Part shown: positions 27,653 through 35,108 of the stretch, piece by piece
How the letters are laid out: each line of letters begins with the position of its first letter
Numbering within the stretch: position 1 is the stretch's first letter
Assembly (NCBI RefSeq): GCF_018736085.1
Contig: NZ_CP076134.1
Span: forward strand, 1,994,501-2,058,500
From: Bradyrhizobium sediminis
GTDB taxonomy: Bacteria > Pseudomonadota > Alphaproteobacteria > Rhizobiales > Xanthobacteraceae
Direction: 5' to 3'
Length of the DNA: 64,000 nucleotides
Position numbers and translations under genes: made by a program
Notes under the pieces: model-generated
What the model was told of the DNA's origin: nothing
The model's database searches: none
The model's input: the letters and a program-made list of their open reading frames with translations, nothing else

Positions 27653-28758
27653 CGATCCAATTCATCGATCTCAAGTCGCAGTACCGCGCCATGCGGGAGC
27701 CGATTGACGATCGGATCCAGAAGGTCCTGAATCACGCTCAATTCATCATGGGGCCGGAAGTTCGGGAGATGGAGGGCCGGCTCGAGGCCTATGTCAGTGC
27801 GCGTCACTGCATCAGTGTCGCCTCGGGTACCGAAGCCTTGCTCATCGCACTCATGGCCATCGGCATCGGTCAAGGCGACGAAGTGGTCACGACACCCTTT
27901 ACCTTTGCCGCTACAGCTGAGGTGATCGCGCTTCTCGGCGCCGTGCCGGTATTCGTCGATATCGAGGATGACACCTGCAATATCGATCCGAAGCTAATCG
28001 AAGCCGCTATCACGCCACGTACCAGGGCGATAATGCCCGTCTCACTGTACGGTCAGGCTGCCGACATGGATGAGATTAATGCCATCGCGCTTCGGCACAA
28101 TATTCCGGTGATCGAGGATGCCGCGCAGAGTTTTGGCGCTGAGTATAAGGGCCGCAAGAGTGGCAACCTGTCCACGATTGGCTGTACGAGCTTTTTCCCG
28201 AGCAAACCGCTGGGATGTTACGGCGATGGCGGTGCCATCTTCGTGTCTGATGATGCTCTCGGCAAAGCGATGCGTGAAATTCGCGTTCACGGCCAAGAAA
28301 AGCGGTACCACCATACGCGCATCGGCGTGGGTGGTCGGATGGACACCCTGCAGTGTGCGGTCGTGCTGGCGAAGCTCGACAACTTCGCTTGGGAAGTTGA
28401 ACAGCGGATAGTGCTCGGCGAACGGTACAGGACGATGCTGTCAGGAATCCCTGGCGTTCAGCTGCCGGTGGTGCGCAGAGATCGCAACTGCGTCTGGGCG
28501 CAATTCACAATTCAGACCGATCAACGTGATCAGCTGATATCGTCACTCGGCAAGGCCGGTGTTCCGACTGCGGTTCACTATCCCGTCCCGCTGCATCAGC
28601 AGCCGGTTTACGGTCCGCTTTGCCGCATTGTGGGATCACTGGAGATTTCGGAACGTATAGCAAAGCGGGTCGTCAGTCTTCCCATGCATCCCTATATGGA
28701 CAATGACACCATGCAGCTGATCGTAAGCGCGCTCAAAAGCGCGGTGAGTGGTAGCTGA
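27649..28758 (+). CDS. wbpE: UDP-3-keto-GlcNAcA 3-aminotransferase (WbpE-type)
   Basis: 369 residues of the DegT/DnrJ family. It begins [12 protein letters not shown], typical of WbpE/Wlb[17 protein letters not shown] binds PLP phosphate; [11 protein letters not shown] and [14 protein letters not shown] carry the Asp and the catalytic Lys. It transfers an amino group from glutamate to C3 of UDP-3-keto-GlcNAcA. The ATG at 27649 overlaps the wbpD stop by 4 bases; the frame is open from 27589 only as overlap. It is the last intact gene of the tight wbpABDE unit; the next gene, wbpI, starts 305 bases later. Confidence 0.9.
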   Translation: MTIQFIDLKSQYRAMREPIDDRIQKVLNHAQFIMGPEVREMEGRLEAYVSARHCISVASGTEALLIALMAIGIGQGDEVVTTPFTFAATAEVIALLGAVPVFVDIEDDTCNIDPKLIEAAITPRTRAIMPVSLYGQAADMDEINAIALRHNIPVIEDAAQSFGAEYKGRKSGNLSTIGCTSFFPSKPLGCYGDGGAIFVSDDALGKAMREIRVHGQEKRYHHTRIGVGGRMDTLQCAVVLAKLDNFAWEVEQRIVLGERYRTMLSGIPGVQLPVVRRDRNCVWAQFTIQTDQRDQLISSLGKAGVPTAVHYPVPLHQQPVYGPLCRIVGSLEISERIAKRVVSLPMHPYMDNDTMQLIVSALKSAVSGS

Positions 28759-28862
28759 ATCTGCCGGTGACAAAAGACACCAACGCGATCAGGGGACGGC
28801 GATGTGGGATCTGGTCGGGCAAACCTTTACCGATCCAGGCGTGCTACATACTTGTGGACCTC

Positions 28863-28955
28863 GCGTTGATGCTCGGGATACTCGGCCGCCGCGTGTATTG
28901 ATGTGTATTTGCGGTGTGAGCTTGCCGAAATCGACGGGCAAGATGAGCTGCACGA
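28863..28955 (+). pseudogene. Frameshifted remnant of a second wbpD-like C-terminus
   Basis: Within the 305-base gap between wbpE and wbpI, one frame from 28863 reads ALMLGILGRRV, matching [11 protein letters not shown] of WbpD. After a frameshift near 28893 the next frame reads CICGVSLPKSTGKMSC, with 9 of 16 residues identical to the tail of WbpD at 27537-27584 ([16 protein letters not shown]). The order and spacing of both pieces are kept. The hexapeptide part is gone. This is best read as the scar of a duplicated or earlier acetyltransferase gene. I see nothing else in 28759-29063 except the wbpI ribosome-binding site. Confidence 0.7.
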
Positions 28956-29063
28956 CCCGTAATCGAAATTAGGAGGTCGATCATCCTACCTCCGCGCTTG
29001 CTTCCAGCGGTTGATCGGCCGCTGCATGGTCCGGCATGTGGTTTCTGAGTTTTTGGAGTTTCG

Positions 29064-30137
29064 ATGAAGATCGTTACAATCATTGGAGCGAGGCCGCAAT
29101 TCATCAAGGCGGCGGCGCTGTCGCGCGCAATAAAAGATCGCTTTGCCGGTCGCGTCGAAGAAATCCTGATTCACACAGGGCAGCATCACGACGATAACAT
29201 GTCGAAGGTGTTCTTCGACGAACTTGATATCCCCGATCCTCGCCATCATCTTGGAATCTCCGGCGGTCGACACGGAGAAATGACCGGCCGAATGCTGGGG
29301 GCGATCGAGGCCAAGCTGATCGAGGAAAAGCCGGACTGGGTTCTGATCTACGGCGACACCAATAGCACGCTGGCCGGCGCACTAGCGGCAGTTAAACTTC
29401 ATATTCCGCTCGCGCACGTCGAAGCGGGGCTGCGCTCCTTCAATATGCGGATGCCGGAAGAGGTCAATCGTATCGTTTCCGACCGGTTTTCTACGCTGTT
29501 GTTCTGTCCGACCGCTACAGCGGTCGTCAATCTGGCTGCCGAAGGCATCACGAAGGGCGTTCACAATGTTGGTGACGTCATGTACGATGTTGCCCTGTTT
29601 TACAAGACGCTGGCCCGCCAGCAGACGAACATTCTTGCCAGACTTGGGCTTGAAGAAGGGCGCTACCTGCTCGCTACTTGCCATAGGGCTGAAAATACTG
29701 ACGATCCACAAAGGCTGTCGCAGATCATGCAGGTGATGGTCGAGCTTGCGCGGGACTTTCCGGTTGTTTTTCCGCTCCATCCGCGGACGCGTGATTTGCT
29801 GGTGACGCACGGCCTGTCTGACAAGCTCGCATCGCTTAAGGTCACGTTGCCTCTGCCATTCCTCGATATGGTAGCGCTCGAGCAGTCGGCGCACCTTATC
29901 TTGACCGACTCCGGCGGCGTTCAGAAGGAGGCATACTTCTTCGGCGTTCCCTGCGTAACGATGCGCGACGAGACGGAATGGATCGAAACCGTTTCACTCG
30001 GTTGGAATAAGATCGCCGGCGCAGACAAGAATAAAATTCTGGCTGCCGTCCGAAATTTTGTCAGGCCTGCCGTGGCTCAAGAGACGCTGTACGGTACCGG
30101 CGACGCCAGCGGTGCTATCATTCAGGCTATGCTCTGA
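29064..30137 (+). CDS. wbpI: Non-hydrolysing UDP-GlcNAc3NAcA 2-epimerase (WbpI/WecB-type)
   Basis: 357 residues. IGARPQFIKAAALSRAI, HTGQHHDDNMSKVFFDEL and VYGDTNSTLAG-like YGDTNSTLAG are the conserved epimerase segments; HVEAGLRSFNMRMPEEVNR carries the catalytic Glu region; TDSGGVQKEA binds the UDP. In the wbpABDE context it would turn UDP-GlcNAc3NAcA into UDP-ManNAc3NAcA. A plain WecB (UDP-GlcNAc to UDP-ManNAc) is the alternative. GGAG lies about 5 bases before the ATG. It ends convergently with hisF2. Confidence 0.88.
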   Translation: MKIVTIIGARPQFIKAAALSRAIKDRFAGRVEEILIHTGQHHDDNMSKVFFDELDIPDPRHHLGISGGRHGEMTGRMLGAIEAKLIEEKPDWVLIYGDTNSTLAGALAAVKLHIPLAHVEAGLRSFNMRMPEEVNRIVSDRFSTLLFCPTATAVVNLAAEGITKGVHNVGDVMYDVALFYKTLARQQTNILARLGLEEGRYLLATCHRAENTDDPQRLSQIMQVMVELARDFPVVFPLHPRTRDLLVTHGLSDKLASLKVTLPLPFLDMVALEQSAHLILTDSGGVQKEAYFFGVPCVTMRDETEWIETVSLGWNKIAGADKNKILAAVRNFVRPAVAQETLYGTGDASGAIIQAML

Positions 30138-30142
30138 AGCTA

Positions 30143-30183
30143 CGTCGCTTCCGACTGCTGTAGTAATGCAGGCTGAAGCGACG
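30143..30183. terminator. Inverted repeat between convergent wbpI and hisF2 (possible bidirectional terminator)
   Basis: CGTCGCTTC at 30143-30151 pairs with GAAGCGACG at 30175-30183, a perfect 9-bp stem. The 23-base loop can form a small CTGC/GCAG hairpin. It fills the 59-base gap between two convergent stop codons, where a shared terminator is expected. No T-run follows on either strand, so the call is tentative. Confidence 0.45.
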
Positions 30184-30196
30184 AATGTAGCGTCAT

Positions 30197-30958
30197 TCAC
30201 GGCAGAAATTTGGTAAGTTCTTCCTGTGACGGATAGCTGATGAGCACGGCGCGATGTTTTCCGTGAAACACGAACATGCTTCCCGCGGCAACTGCGGATA
30301 CCCCGGCTTCTAATACGACACGCCGCATGTCTTCGATCGAACCTGCGCCACCGCATGCGATGATTGGGACGTCAACCGACGCCGCTATTCTCTTGAGCAG
30401 TTCGATGTCATATCCGCTCGCCGTGCCATCCCGGTCGATCGAATTTATAAGAATTTCACCGACGCCGAGCTTCGCGAGTTCCGCCGCATAGCGGACTGGA
30501 TCTTCCTTAGTGTTCGACCGGCCGCCGTCGATCCAGACTTCATGCCTGCCAAGAAGCGTGCGCCGGGTATCGATGGCGGCGACGATGCTTGAGCTTCCGA
30601 ATTTGTCGCAGCTTTCTGCTACCAGCCGCCGGTCGAGGAATGCGGCACTGTTCAGTGAGATTTTCTCGACGCCAAGTCGGTGGAGGCGCTTTATTTGGTC
30701 GATCGATCTGATGCCGCCGCCGTAGGTCAGCGGCATGAAACATTCGCCAGCGATATCGCCGATCAGTTCAAAATTGGGCTCACGCTTGTCCGGGGTTGCG
30801 CCGATGTCGAGCAGCAGAATTTCGTCGACTTCCTTGTCGTTGAAGATCCGGACCGCGTTAACGGGATCACCCACGTATTTGGGCGTCTTGAACTTGACTG
30901 TCTTATAGAGGCCATACTCGCGCAGCAGCAGGCACGGAATGACGCGGGTCTTCAGCAT
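30197..30958 (-). CDS. hisF2: HisF-like cyclase subunit paralogue for glycan amidotransfer
   Basis: 253 residues of the HisF TIM barrel, with TYGGGIRS, INSIDRDGTASGYD and ACGGAGS phosphate-binding segments. The N-terminus reads RVIPCLLLRE, where histidine-pathway HisF has CLDVK: the first catalytic Asp (position 11 in HisF numbering) is Leu here. The second Asp (VAAIDTRR) is kept. This fits the HisF2/WbuZ group, which channels ammonia to the sugar amidotransferase rather than making imidazole glycerol phosphate. It overlaps the hisH2 stop by 7 bases. No other his gene is present. Its presumed partner, wbpG, is 16 kb away. Confidence 0.88.
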   Translation of the reverse strand: MLKTRVIPCLLLREYGLYKTVKFKTPKYVGDPVNAVRIFNDKEVDEILLLDIGATPDKREPNFELIGDIAGECFMPLTYGGGIRSIDQIKRLHRLGVEKISLNSAAFLDRRLVAESCDKFGSSSIVAAIDTRRTLLGRHEVWIDGGRSNTKEDPVRYAAELAKLGVGEILINSIDRDGTASGYDIELLKRIAASVDVPIIACGGAGSIEDMRRVVLEAGVSAVAAGSMFVFHGKHRAVLISYPSQEELTKFLP

Positions 30959-31578
30959 GAGACGAAGTGCTCGCTGAAATTCTTGTAGATCTGAAGGCCA
31001 AATTTGTGACTCTTCTCAGGATGAAATTGCATGGCGAGCACGTTTTGGTGGCCCATGACGCTGACAAACGGATAGCCGTAGTCAGTCGTCGCCAGCGCAT
31101 CGGCCGGTGACGACGGCAGCATATGGTAGGAATGAACGAAATAGAACCGCATCGGCTCGGGCAGATCTGCGAAGATGCCAATGCCGGGGCGCGTCGGCTT
31201 GATCGTGTTCCAGCCCATATGCGGAATGCGCAACTTCTGATCCTTTGCGGTCTTGAACCGAACGATCTGGGCGTCGATCCAGCCGAAACCAGCGAGCTTG
31301 CCTTCTTCGCTCGATTTCGCGACCAATTGTGCGCCGAGGCATACGCCAAGGATCGGCTTGTGTTGTTCGGTCACCAGTTCGTTGAGCAGGTCGAAAAGCT
31401 CCAACCGATGCAAATTCGAGATCGCCTCGTCGAATGAGCCGACCCCGGGCAACACCAGCTTGTCGGCCGCGCGCAAAATGTCAGGTGCGCGCGTGATCAC
31501 CGCCTTGGCACCGACCTTGCGAAGCATGTTGAACACGGATCCGACTGTGCCGATATCGTAATCAACAACAGCGATCAT
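30952..31578 (-). CDS. hisH2: HisH-like glutamine amidotransferase paralogue
   Basis: 208 residues of class I glutamine amidotransferase. ILGVCLGAQLVAKSSEE contains the nucleophile Cys and MQFHPEKSH the His-Glu pair of the triad, so glutaminase activity should be intact. It would release ammonia from glutamine and pass it through HisF2 to the WbpG-like amidotransferase. The ATG at 31578 (MIAVVDYDIG) is the family start; the open frame to 31590 adds four unlikely residues. First gene of the two-gene minus-strand unit, divergent from the gene at 31787. Confidence 0.88.
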   Translation of the reverse strand: MIAVVDYDIGTVGSVFNMLRKVGAKAVITRAPDILRAADKLVLPGVGSFDEAISNLHRLELFDLLNELVTEQHKPILGVCLGAQLVAKSSEEGKLAGFGWIDAQIVRFKTAKDQKLRIPHMGWNTIKPTRPGIGIFADLPEPMRFYFVHSYHMLPSSPADALATTDYGYPFVSVMGHQNVLAMQFHPEKSHKFGLQIYKNFSEHFVSC

Positions 31579-31613
31579 CTTGAGTAGCACATCTTGGTCA
31601 CCATCACCTTATG

Positions 31614-31646
31614 GATACCGTAATATTCCAGATCTCACACGGTATC
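31614..31646. promoter_or_regulatory. Perfect 8-bp inverted repeat in the hisH2/O-antigen-ligase divergent region
   Basis: GATACCGT at 31614-31621 and ACGGTATC at 31639-31646 are perfect inverted copies with a 17-base spacer. They lie 36 bases upstream of hisH2 and 141 upstream of the gene at 31787, in AT-richer DNA. The spacing suits a dimeric regulator binding site. No regulator is known for it, so this is a candidate only. Confidence 0.35.
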
Positions 31647-31786
31647 GATCGGCTGATCCTAATACATGGGACACTTGGCGATTGCCATCCAGAATTTACG
31701 ACTCCAGATCAAAATTGATGCTGTATCGCCAATAGGTTACTTGCTATTTCGATGGCACTTGCTACCCTTCGAGAAATGATGAAGAA

Positions 31787-33037
31787 ATGAATGAAACCAG
31801 GCTGTCATTCCATATCCCAGCAAAATGGCGCGACGTCGAACGCTGGCGGACGACCGCTGACGTTTTTGCGACATTAGCTGCAGTCACGCTGCCATGGTCT
31901 ACTTCGCTCCCCGCCATTTTTATTGTGCTCTGGCTCGTGGCTCTGACCCCTACACTAGAAGTTCCTCATGTCCTGGAAATGCTTAGGCGGCCGGTTTGCG
32001 CGTTACCTATCGCCTTCGCAGCACTGGCCCTGATTGGAACCTTATGGTCGGAAGTAGCATGGGCGGCGCGGATACATTCGGCGAGTTCAAGTGTGAAATT
32101 TTTCGTTTTGCCGCTTCTTTTTTACCACTTCGAGAGGTCAACGCGTGGGGCATGGCTTCTGGCAGGTTTCATTGGGTCCTGTTTTTTGCTGGAGATATTG
32201 TCTTGGATAGTCACTGTTAAACCCAACCTCAGCTTGAAGCGAGACGCCGTGTATGGCGTACCGGTCAAAAATTGGATTGATCAAGGTCAGGAGTTTGTGT
32301 TTTGCGCCGTTGTGCTTGTTTGGGCCGCTCTTCGCTTGCTCAGAAGCCGGAAACCCATCTTGGCGATTGGATTCATGGCGCTGGCGACAAGTTTTTTTCT
32401 CAACATGGCCTTTGTAAACGTTTCGCGCACAGCCTTGGTTTGTTTGCCAATTATGCTCCTGATGTTAATTCTGCTTGAGTTGAATCTTCGAGAAATGCTT
32501 CTTACGATAACTGCTTCGATCGTTCTTGTTGCCGTGGTATGGATTTCGTCACCTCTTGTGCGTACAAAGGCCGAGGCAATTTTTACGGATTTTATCAGTT
32601 ATCGGGATTCCCGCGCGTCAACTTCAGGAGGGCAGCGGCTTGAATTTTGGCGAAAATCTTTGGGATTCGTTGCCATCGCTCCAATCATCGGTCACGGGAC
32701 GGGTTCTACTTTGTCCCTATTTGAGCAAGCTGCAGTCAATCAAACGGGCGTTTCAGCTGAAGTGGTTGCAAACCCACACAATCAAACATTGTATTCCGCA
32801 ATACAATGGGGCTCGGTCGGAGTTTTGATTCTCTTTGCCATGTGGCTCGCGCATTTGCTGCTATTTCGTGGCGAGGAATTTGCCGCACGGGTGGGATTTT
32901 TGGTCGTTTTACAGAATATTGTAGGTTCGTTATTCAATTCACACCTTTTAGACTTTCATGAGGGATGGATGTACGTCTTGGGCGTTGGTGTCGCTGGTGG
33001 CATCCTGATGAAAAAACGGCACGATGAGACCCGATGA
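31787..33037 (+). CDS. O-antigen ligase/polymerase-like membrane protein (Wzy_C/WaaL family)
   Basis: 416 residues, about 11 hydrophobic helices. The large periplasmic loop (about residues 265-325) carries SGGQRLEFWRKSL, GHGTGSTLS and NPHNQTL, the pattern of the Wzy_C/WaaL family in which a conserved Arg and His act on the lipid-linked glycan. It could ligate the glycan to lipid A-core or polymerise it. It stands alone between opposite-strand genes and is visibly more AT-rich than its neighbours, which suggests separate acquisition. Confidence 0.78.
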   Translation: MNETRLSFHIPAKWRDVERWRTTADVFATLAAVTLPWSTSLPAIFIVLWLVALTPTLEVPHVLEMLRRPVCALPIAFAALALIGTLWSEVAWAARIHSASSSVKFFVLPLLFYHFERSTRGAWLLAGFIGSCFLLEILSWIVTVKPNLSLKRDAVYGVPVKNWIDQGQEFVFCAVVLVWAALRLLRSRKPILAIGFMALATSFFLNMAFVNVSRTALVCLPIMLLMLILLELNLREMLLTITASIVLVAVVWISSPLVRTKAEAIFTDFISYRDSRASTSGGQRLEFWRKSLGFVAIAPIIGHGTGSTLSLFEQAAVNQTGVSAEVVANPHNQTLYSAIQWGSVGVLILFAMWLAHLLLFRGEEFAARVGFLVVLQNIVGSLFNSHLLDFHEGWMYVLGVGVAGGILMKKRHDETR

Positions 33038-33053
33038 ATCGACCGCTGCATCT

Positions 33054-33085
33054 GAGCCGCCGTTGAAGGAGCGGCGCTCAATTTT
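33054..33085 (+). terminator. Possible terminator after the O-antigen ligase-like gene
   Basis: GAGCCGCCG (33054-33062) can pair with CGGCGCTC (33072-33079) with one bulged C, giving an 8-bp stem, followed by AATTTTG. It starts 17 bases after the stop codon. The bulge and short T-run make it a modest candidate. Confidence 0.4.
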
Positions 33086-33166
33086 GTTAGGATAGGAAAT
33101 TTACTATTGGCGAGCGCGGCTCATCTGACTAAGCCCACACGCAAGGCATGATCTCGCGCGTCTCGG

Positions 33167-34795
33167 TTAGCCGGGCGTTTTGCACCACGGCAGAGGCAAG
33201 AGTGGGAGGTCGGAAAGATTCCATTCGCATATCCGTTCCGGGCCGCTGCGCTTGAGTACCAACTTCACCGGCTCGGCTTGGCCGACCACGAGGTGCAGAC
33301 CCACCAGCGTTGCAATGATTGGATAAGCCCGCTTGTGAAACCGCAAGTCGCTCATGCGATCAAGCAGAATTGCGCCCGCGAGAATGATCAAGGGGTCGGT
33401 GAAAACGAAATATTCCGATTTGAGGTTGCGGCGTACGCCGAGCGCGTCGATGCCAACGGCGGCCAACAGAAGCACGAGGGCCTGTAACGCGGTCTGTCGT
33501 TCACCGCGGCGCCACGCGAAGACGATGCCGGGAGCAACTAGCCAGATCAGAAATACCGTGGGTCGCGGCGAGGAATGCAGCACGAACGTATAGCGTGCGA
33601 GAACGGATGCTACGCTCTTGAACAGCAACACCAATTTTCCAGAAAAGCCGGAATCGTTTGCGATATGGGCCGTCTCGGCATCCGCAAAAATCAGCATCTT
33701 TTCCAAGGGATTTACGACCGCGATGACGTTGCTGGTATTGTATTCAAGCTTGAGCACGAGACATGCAATGAGCGCCCCCGCGGCAACGGCAAACATAGAG
33801 GCGAGTGTTTCAGCTGCGCTGACACGCCAGATCGTCGCGAATATAACCATGCATGCGCCGACCAGGGTTAGTAGCGCCGCCTGATACATGCCGAACTTGC
33901 CGAGAAACAACGGATGGAATTGGGCCGCGTCGAGCAGAATGCGATCGAACCCGATGGCAATGAGCGGAAAGGCGGCCCACGCCGCCACGGCTGCTGCAAG
34001 TGCGGCGACGGCAGCGGAAAGCCATGCCGATGCCGGGTCGCGCCAGAATGCGATGCTGGCGCTGCTTACGGTGCCAAATGGCAGGATAAGGAGCGGCAGC
34101 GTGGCTACGAGTAGGAAAGCTTGCACCTTGTTCTCCAGCCCGAGAACGCAGAGGCCAGCGGCGAGCGCCATCCCGAACGGGCGCACGACGTTGGCGCGTC
34201 GCCCAATCACGATCAGGATCAGGAGCGCAAACAACACCGGACAGGCTGCGAGAAGCTCGCTACGCAGAATGCGCGAGTGAACCGCGATGCCGCCGGAAAA
34301 CGCAAATGCGAATGTCGCGATCAGCGCTATGCGCCAGTCTCGAATTATCAGGCGAATGAGGCCAGCAAAGATCAGAACGCACCCTGTCGCTGTTAGCCAG
34401 GCGAGCACGCGTCCGGCGCGAACGGCGCTGGTCATTGCGACATCAAACGCGGCGGGGCTGGAGGCTGGTGGAATGTTTGAAAGCGTGTAGGCATCGAGCA
34501 GATCGAGCCCATGCAGCAACTTGAACCAAAGCTGTACTGAAAGAATGGTGATGTAGGCCGTGTGATCGAAATATTGTTGCGGCTTGCCGTCGTTCAAAAT
34601 GAAGGCATTATAGATCACCATGAAATCCATGTCGGCGTTGCGCCAGTAGACCAACGCGTAGCCAAACATGACAAATGATGCCGCAAGACCGGCAACGATG
34701 GTCGCTAATCCTTTTCGCCAGCCAAGATACGTAACCCGGTCGAACGCGTCCGGCGCTGGCTCAGGCGTAGAATTTGTGGTGCGAAGCTGGTCCAT
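33167..34795 (-). CDS. Polytopic membrane protein, GT-C/ArnT-like (putative)
   Basis: 542 residues with about 11-12 helices. The N-terminal region after the first helix has YWRNADMDFMVIYNAFILNDG and PQQYFDHTAY; the acidic residues in this first periplasmic loop resemble the D-x-D-like loop of GT-C glycosyltransferases, which use polyprenyl-phosphate sugars. The C-terminal tail is short (ICEWNLSDLPLLPLPWC). No specific family is recognised. It is the last gene on the polysaccharide side; the next 313 bases up to the acyl-CoA ligase are non-coding. Confidence 0.65.
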   Translation of the reverse strand: MDQLRTTNSTPEPAPDAFDRVTYLGWRKGLATIVAGLAASFVMFGYALVYWRNADMDFMVIYNAFILNDGKPQQYFDHTAYITILSVQLWFKLLHGLDLLDAYTLSNIPPASSPAAFDVAMTSAVRAGRVLAWLTATGCVLIFAGLIRLIIRDWRIALIATFAFAFSGGIAVHSRILRSELLAACPVLFALLILIVIGRRANVVRPFGMALAAGLCVLGLENKVQAFLLVATLPLLILPFGTVSSASIAFWRDPASAWLSAAVAALAAAVAAWAAFPLIAIGFDRILLDAAQFHPLFLGKFGMYQAALLTLVGACMVIFATIWRVSAAETLASMFAVAAGALIACLVLKLEYNTSNVIAVVNPLEKMLIFADAETAHIANDSGFSGKLVLLFKSVASVLARYTFVLHSSPRPTVFLIWLVAPGIVFAWRRGERQTALQALVLLLAAVGIDALGVRRNLKSEYFVFTDPLIILAGAILLDRMSDLRFHKRAYPIIATLVGLHLVVGQAEPVKLVLKRSGPERICEWNLSDLPLLPLPWCKTPG

Positions 34796-35108
34796 GCTGG
34801 CTATATTTTAGCCCAGCCCGGGGTTCAAAGCGACCGGCGCCTGTCGAAAGATGCGTACAGATTGGCTTAGGAGGCAGCGAATTGTGTAGTTCCGCCGCGG
34901 TCTACCGGCTGCAATCTCGCAAGTGGAGCGAATTATTAGCCAGGATGTGACGGAGACTTGAGGGCGCATAGCGTCCGCCGTTTGCCGCGAACACGGGACG
35001 GACGTTTGGTGTAAGGGAAATCAAACCGGATCGTGACTTTCAACAAGGGGAGCGGAGAGAGTGTTGCGTGGGAGATCGGGCAAGTCATTTGGAATCGTAC
35101 GCTGTTCG
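34796..35108. other. Non-coding stretch between the polysaccharide locus and the uptake operon
   Basis: The 313 bases hold no convincing reading frame, hairpin terminator or promoter that I can see. They contain the upstream region of the minus-strand membrane-protein gene and the downstream region of the minus-strand acyl-CoA ligase gene. Confidence 0.5.

Noticed and set aside
28748..28972. 74-residue open frame between wbpE and wbpI as a real small gene
   Set aside because: Only part of it resembles anything, and that part is a frameshifted WbpD tail; treated as a pseudogene fragment.
30197..31578. hisF and hisH as histidine biosynthesis genes
   Set aside because: No other his gene is nearby, the first catalytic Asp of HisF is replaced by Leu, and a WbpG-type amidotransferase is present in the same locus.
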